Source: Erysipelotrichaceae bacterium (lineage in GTDB: Bacteria; Bacillota_I; Bacilli_A; Erysipelotrichales; Erysipelotrichaceae). Taken from it: DNA of 7,964 nt. Below, one piece after another: positions 4,575 through 7,964 of the stretch; within the stretch, counting starts at the first letter, position 1, and each line of letters begins with the position of its first letter. The DNA is taken from positions 1 through 7,964 of the forward strand of contig JABUSI010000115.1 in the NCBI GenBank assembly GCA_021442745.1, written 5' to 3'. A program made the position numbers and the translations under genes. A model generated the notes under the pieces. It was not told where the DNA came from and made no database searches. It saw nothing but the letters and a program-made list of their open reading frames with translations.

Positions 4575-6305
4575 TTAATTTTCCCTGATATACTTCAGCA
4601 GTTCCGCTGCACCGACCTGTAAGCCGGACTTATCCCCGGACAAACCTAAATTCGTATAGATTTCCCCGACGTACACATCGGAAGCATACAGTGCATTGAA
4701 CATCTTTTCAAAGATGCCGTCGCACAGGTTCTGCTGCTGCATCGGCCCGAACGGATTGGCAAAATACGTTTTTGACAATCCCTTTTCCTGGGTTGTACCA
4801 AGTGCCATCCGCTTTCCTTCCAGAAACGTACTCTTGCCTTCTTCCAGATCTTCAAAACGATGCATTCCGCGCTTGTCTTCGTAGTTATTCGCATACAACA
4901 CCATATCGATGGTCTGATTGGTCGTAATCAGATCGTACGGACTGCTTGGCAGAATGACACGGGCATTACTGGATTCCGGATTCATGAAAATACTCCGTTC
5001 CATATCCCGGTATGCCGTTCCCTTATCCAGATCATCCAGGCGTACAAACGCACCCGTTTCCGTTCCCTGAGCAACCACTTTGCTGCCTTCCAGATGGAAC
5101 GAACCCATATCGTCAAACACCACGTCAATCTTCGCGATTTCTTCGTTACCCAATCCCCGTAAGGCTTCGGTTGTTTCCGATTTACCGGCACCGGAATCCC
5201 CGATCATGACGATTCCCTTCTTTTTGCCGTTTTTCAGATATACGTTCACCATCGCACCATGAATCGGTAACCATCCCATTTTCATCATGCAGACGTTATG
5301 CAGCGTCAATGCCATTTTCTTCATATACCCGAAATATTCAATCCGCGGTGCATACGATACACTGCCGATCCAGATATCGTTTTCTTCATCGTGATAGAAC
5401 GTCGTTTCGTCTTTTCCGTCCTCATTTCCGAACAGTGCGATGCAATCCGGTTTCTTTCGCATGCATTCCGATTCCGTTGCCAGTTCAAACAGGTTGGACA
5501 GACTCACACCGGATGACACAAAATCCTGATGGAAATAAATATGTACCAGAAGACTTCCGATTTTTGCCGGATAACAGATCCAGTGATTTTCATCAAAACG
5601 GAACGTATCCATCGGATTCTTCTGAATTTCGGTAAACATTCCCGAACGCTTGTTGCTTTTCGGATACAACAGCAACGGTGTCCGCAGCATCACGGTACGG
5701 ATAAACGGAATCTTCCGTAACATTTCGTATTTACCCGTTGCCGGCCAGTTATACGTACGCAACACCAGACTTCCGTTGGAACCCGCATTCATCTGACGAT
5801 ATACGTTATTCTTGCGTCCCTGCAGTTTTTCTTCCAGAAGACGATATACAGACAACACCAGCGTATTCAGTTTCTGGTCGGTTTCCATAAACCGTGCCGA
5901 CTGAATGGACGAACTGCTCTCGGTATGCACACACGTAAAGCGTTCCAGTTTCCGCCAGTAATCATACGCATTTTCCACAACCCACAATACGGTATCACAA
6001 CCGATGGATGACAACAGGGAAGGTTTGATACTGTTATGTACAACCGTAGGTTTCAGCGCTTCTTCCATATCCAGAACCATTAAAATCTTCACCATGGAAA
6101 CCAGCCCCGGTACAATGTTATCTAACGATTCACCTTTGACTACCTGCTGGTAAACGTTCGGATTGGTATCGGCAAGATGTTCCAGATACTGTGTCAGAAA
6201 CATCGAAAATTCTTTGGATGCAACCAATTCCTCTGCCGTCTGATAATACGCAGCCGAGAAATTGATGACAACGGAACGGTTTTTCATATACAAAGCTTCT
6301 TTCAT
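4575..6305 (-). CDS. PEPCK/HPr-kinase-like P-loop protein of unknown function
   Basis: A 576-residue cytosolic protein. The C-terminal ~240 residues look like a PEP carboxykinase-superfamily domain. IHGAMVNVY (about 348-356) leads into the Walker A motif GDSGAGKSETTEAL (369-382, Lys at 375), then VFDDMG (Asp 398-399) as the likely metal site, and a PEPCK-like end (YFANPFGPM, then EIYTNLGLSG). The P-loop matches HPr kinase (GxSGxGKSE) better than the ATP-PEPCK form (GLSGTGKTT). I do not see the ATP-PEPCK HCSAN or GDDEHGW motifs. The N-terminal ~330 residues are not recognised; they contain RTPLLLYPKSNKR (about 208-220). Automated pipelines may call this PEPCK (ATP), but gluconeogenic activity is doubtful. 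Start ATG (6303-6305) follows GGAGGG; a GTG seven codons earlier lies upstream of that site and is rejected. It sits 25 bases after the TrmH-like gene with no terminator between, so it is last in that operon. Confidence 0.85.
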   Translation of the reverse strand: MKEALYMKNRSVVINFSAAYYQTAEELVASKEFSMFLTQYLEHLADTNPNVYQQVVKGESLDNIVPGLVSMVKILMVLDMEEALKPTVVHNSIKPSLLSSIGCDTVLWVVENAYDYWRKLERFTCVHTESSSSIQSARFMETDQKLNTLVLSVYRLLEEKLQGRKNNVYRQMNAGSNGSLVLRTYNWPATGKYEMLRKIPFIRTVMLRTPLLLYPKSNKRSGMFTEIQKNPMDTFRFDENHWICYPAKIGSLLVHIYFHQDFVSSGVSLSNLFELATESECMRKKPDCIALFGNEDGKDETTFYHDEENDIWIGSVSYAPRIEYFGYMKKMALTLHNVCMMKMGWLPIHGAMVNVYLKNGKKKGIVMIGDSGAGKSETTEALRGLGNEEIAKIDVVFDDMGSFHLEGSKVVAQGTETGAFVRLDDLDKGTAYRDMERSIFMNPESSNARVILPSSPYDLITTNQTIDMVLYANNYEDKRGMHRFEDLEEGKSTFLEGKRMALGTTQEKGLSKTYFANPFGPMQQQNLCDGIFEKMFNALYASDVYVGEIYTNLGLSGDKSGLQVGAAELLKYIREN

Positions 6306-6311
6306 AAACGT

Positions 6312-6317
6312 CCCTCC
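6312..6317 (-). promoter_or_regulatory. Ribosome binding site that fixes the PEPCK-like start
   Basis: GGAGGG on the minus strand is six bases before ATG 6303-6305. The alternative in-frame GTG at 6324-6326 is upstream of this site and would have the site inside its coding region, so the ATG is the start. Confidence 0.8.
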
Positions 6318-6330
6318 TACACTCACCGTT

Positions 6331-7062
6331 TTATTTTATGACTGTTTGCGTTCTTTGTCGATAGATTTCATAGGAAATCACCGCAATCGCACTTCCCGCA
6401 TTCAACGCATTGCGGAAATTCCGTGCATACGGAATATAAATGTTCCGGTCGCTGTTTTGTAAGACGGAAGATGACAATCCCCGTTTCGGACCCCCGATCG
6501 CAATCAGACAGGATTCCGTAAAATCAGCTTCATACAACCCGATGGCATCCTCCCGCATTGCGCAATAGATTGTTACACCCCGGTTTTTCAACTCGGTCAG
6601 CAATGTATTCGCATCCTCATACACAATCAACGGCAGTTTATCCAGCGCACCGGCGGAACTTTTTGCCACAATACCGGCTTCTTCCGACCAGTTTCTGGCC
6701 GGAACCAGACAACCGTCACACCCTGCCGCATACAATGTCCGAAGCGCATACCCGAAATTAAACGGATCCTCAATGCCTTCAATCAATGCCAGAAACAACG
6801 GCTTATCCGACGGTAACTCCGCAAGTGTCTGATACATCCGTTGGGATACGTCACAACATACCCCGCCATGTGTCGACCCTTCGCACATATCGTCCAGTTG
6901 CGTACGGGAAATACGCTGTACCGGTACGTTTTTATTTTTGGCAACCTGCAGGATATACCCGAAATCCTTACTCTTTTTCTTTTCATCCATATAGATGACT
7001 TCCACGGTCCGCCAGTCACTTTCCAAAGCCATCTTCACGGAAATCGTACCCTCTAACCGCAT
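6331..7062 (-). CDS. SpoU/TrmH-family (SPOUT) RNA methyltransferase
   Basis: A 243-residue protein of the TrmH/SpoU class, which typically 2'-O-methylates ribose in tRNA or rRNA using S-adenosylmethionine. The N-terminal ~80 residues form the small substrate-binding part (EVIYMDEKKK, then STHGGVCCDV at 63-72). The SPOUT domain follows: motif 1 IEGIEDPFNFGYALRTL (94-110, with N102 and the conserved R108), motif 2 AIGGPKRGLS (188-197), and motif 3 IPYARNFRNALNAGSA (210-225, N221), forming the trefoil knot. The Glu usually found in motif 2 (GNEG or GGEKRG type) is Pro192 here, and the motif 3 Ser is Ala219. The target nucleotide cannot be told from sequence. Start ATG 7062 follows GAGGAG (7068-7073) inside the end of the U32 gene, overlapping it by 10 bases, so translation is likely coupled. 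Confidence 0.9.
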   Translation of the reverse strand: MRLEGTISVKMALESDWRTVEVIYMDEKKKSKDFGYILQVAKNKNVPVQRISRTQLDDMCEGSTHGGVCCDVSQRMYQTLAELPSDKPLFLALIEGIEDPFNFGYALRTLYAAGCDGCLVPARNWSEEAGIVAKSSAGALDKLPLIVYEDANTLLTELKNRGVTIYCAMREDAIGLYEADFTESCLIAIGGPKRGLSSSVLQNSDRNIYIPYARNFRNALNAGSAIAVISYEIYRQRTQTVIK

Positions 7063-7964
7063 ACGTTCTCCTCATTGACTTTCCGGATAAAATCATCCTT
7101 TTGTACTTCAAACGGGATTTTTACCCGTAACAGCTGCATCGGCTTATTCGCAACTTCCTGTACCATACCGTCCATCGTATACAACGTCCCTGCCACAAAC
7201 GTTTCGTTATCAATCGTCGGGCTCATGACTTCCAGCCTGGTACCTGCCACAAAATGATTCCGTACCTGAATGACGGCCATTTGTGAAAGAGGATCGTACG
7301 ACTGTACCGTCGCCACAAAATCCTGAATCACACCCGCACCGTTGGTACCGTACAGATGCCCGTTGGCATCCGGTAATCCCTCATAGAACCCGTTGGACGT
7401 CGGACGGTTTTCCGCCTTTTCCAGTTCCCGGATACACGCCGCATAGTCTTCTTCACTCACAAAACCTTTCGTCTCATACGTATCAATCAGACGCCGGTAC
7501 GCTTTCACCACACAGGCAACGTAATATGCCGTTTTCATTCTTCCTTCAATCTTCAGACTGCTGACACCGGCATCCATCAATGCCGGAATGTACCGTGCCG
7601 CCTGCAAGTCCTTCGAACTCATCGAAAACAGACATTCCGGGTCACTCACAAGTTGATTATCCGCATCATACATCCGGTATTTCCACCGGCATGACTGCGC
7701 ACAACCGCCCCGGTTCGCATCCCGTAACGTCATCCGGTTACTCAATGTACACCGTCCGGAATAATTGACGCACATGCCCCCGTGAATGAACACTTCCGTT
7801 TCAATCTCACTGTGTTTCGTAATGTCTTCAATCTGGGATAACGTCATTTCCCTGGCTAAAACCACCCGGTCCATACCCATTTTCTGCCAGAAAGCGACAC
7901 TGGCGGCATTGGTATTGGTCTGCTGGGTACTGACGTGTACTTCCAGCTTCGGAGCTGCTTTTTT
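7053..7964 (-). CDS. trhP: U32 family protein, YrrO/TrhP-like tRNA hydroxylation factor (N-terminus cut by window edge)
   Basis: Collagenase-like U32 'peptidase' family. Bacterial TrhP (YegQ; YrrN/YrrO in B. subtilis) is needed for prephenate-dependent 5-hydroxylation of uridine 34 in tRNA, so RNA modification is more likely than proteolysis. The 303 visible residues are open to the window edge; the first in-frame ATG at 7880 is internal, since the preceding codons read LEVHVSTQQTNTNAASVAFW, matching the family barrel. The PROSITE U32 signature is present as EVFIHGGMCVNYSGRC, followed by RDANRGGCAQSCRWKY; the four Cys in these two stretches are the likely Fe-S ligands. SSLKIEGRMK and a C-terminal beta domain (about the last 90 residues, ending PMQLLRVKIPFEVQKDDFIRK) follow. 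RCTLSN and RGGCAQSCRWKY resemble YrrO most. It is the first visible gene of the operon with the TrmH-like and PEPCK-like genes. Confidence 0.92.
   Translation of the reverse strand, partial: KKAAPKLEVHVSTQQTNTNAASVAFWQKMGMDRVVLAREMTLSQIEDITKHSEIETEVFIHGGMCVNYSGRCTLSNRMTLRDANRGGCAQSCRWKYRMYDADNQLVSDPECLFSMSSKDLQAARYIPALMDAGVSSLKIEGRMKTAYYVACVVKAYRRLIDTYETKGFVSEEDYAACIRELEKAENRPTSNGFYEGLPDANGHLYGTNGAGVIQDFVATVQSYDPLSQMAVIQVRNHFVAGTRLEVMSPTIDNETFVAGTLYTMDGMVQEVANKPMQLLRVKIPFEVQKDDFIRKVNEENVCG

Noticed and set aside
6306..6326. GTG start seven codons upstream for the PEPCK-like gene
   Set aside because: The GGAGGG at 6312-6317 lies downstream of that GTG and at ideal distance from ATG 6303-6305.
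7861..7880. U32 gene starting at the ATG at 7880
   Set aside because: The frame stays open to the window edge and the upstream residues (HVSTQQTNTNAASV) match the conserved U32 barrel, so that ATG is internal.
1..7964. Mobile element, CRISPR array, defence or phage system, tRNA or rRNA gene
   Set aside because: I found no direct-repeat array, transposase, integrase, terminal repeats or RNA gene signature. Nearly all of the sequence is accounted for by housekeeping-type genes with similar codon use.

Overview
The window looks like a compact chromosomal segment from a Gram-positive bacterium of the Bacillota. Three things suggest this: a YugI/CvfD-type S1 protein, a YuiD-type DUF212 membrane protein and a YrrO-type U32 protein, plus strong GGAGG-type ribosome binding sites and short intrinsic terminators. 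GC content is mid-range by eye. Together with the PEPCK/HPr-kinase-like gene this is compatible with Erysipelotrichia or a related gut lineage, but that placement is inference. I see no tRNA or rRNA, mobile element, CRISPR array or phage gene. No gene-free stretch exceeds about 105 bases.

Layout from left to right. mutY (minus, C-terminus cut by the window start) has its own extended -10 promoter directly behind the terminator of the next gene. That gene is a monocistronic S1-domain RNA-binding protein (minus). A divergent intergenic region follows, with two mirror-image extended -10 promoters. The rightward one drives a two-gene unit: a DUF212 (divergent PAP2) membrane protein and a NifU-C-type Fe-S scaffold. 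This unit ends in a strong hairpin terminator whose T tract overlaps the stop codon of a convergent AI-2E-family membrane protein. The AI-2E gene is the second gene of a leftward operon begun by nagA, with an ATGA overlap. Upstream of the nagA promoter is the terminator of another leftward operon: a YrrO/TrhP-like U32 gene (N-terminus cut by the window end), a SpoU/TrmH-type methyltransferase overlapping it by 10 bases, and a 576-residue PEPCK-like protein.

Functionally the segment is mostly housekeeping: DNA repair (MutY), RNA binding and RNA modification (S1 protein, TrmH-like, U32), Fe-S assembly (NifU-C, which could serve the Fe-S proteins MutY and U32), and amino-sugar catabolism (NagA). 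The least understood gene is the PEPCK-like one. It carries an HPr-kinase-style Walker A motif (GDSGAGKSET) behind a long N-terminal region I do not recognise, and it is co-transcribed with RNA-modification genes. A secondary theme is that all four promoters I can recognise are extended -10 (TGn-TATAAT type) without a convincing -35, with predicted leaders of only about 12-19 bases.
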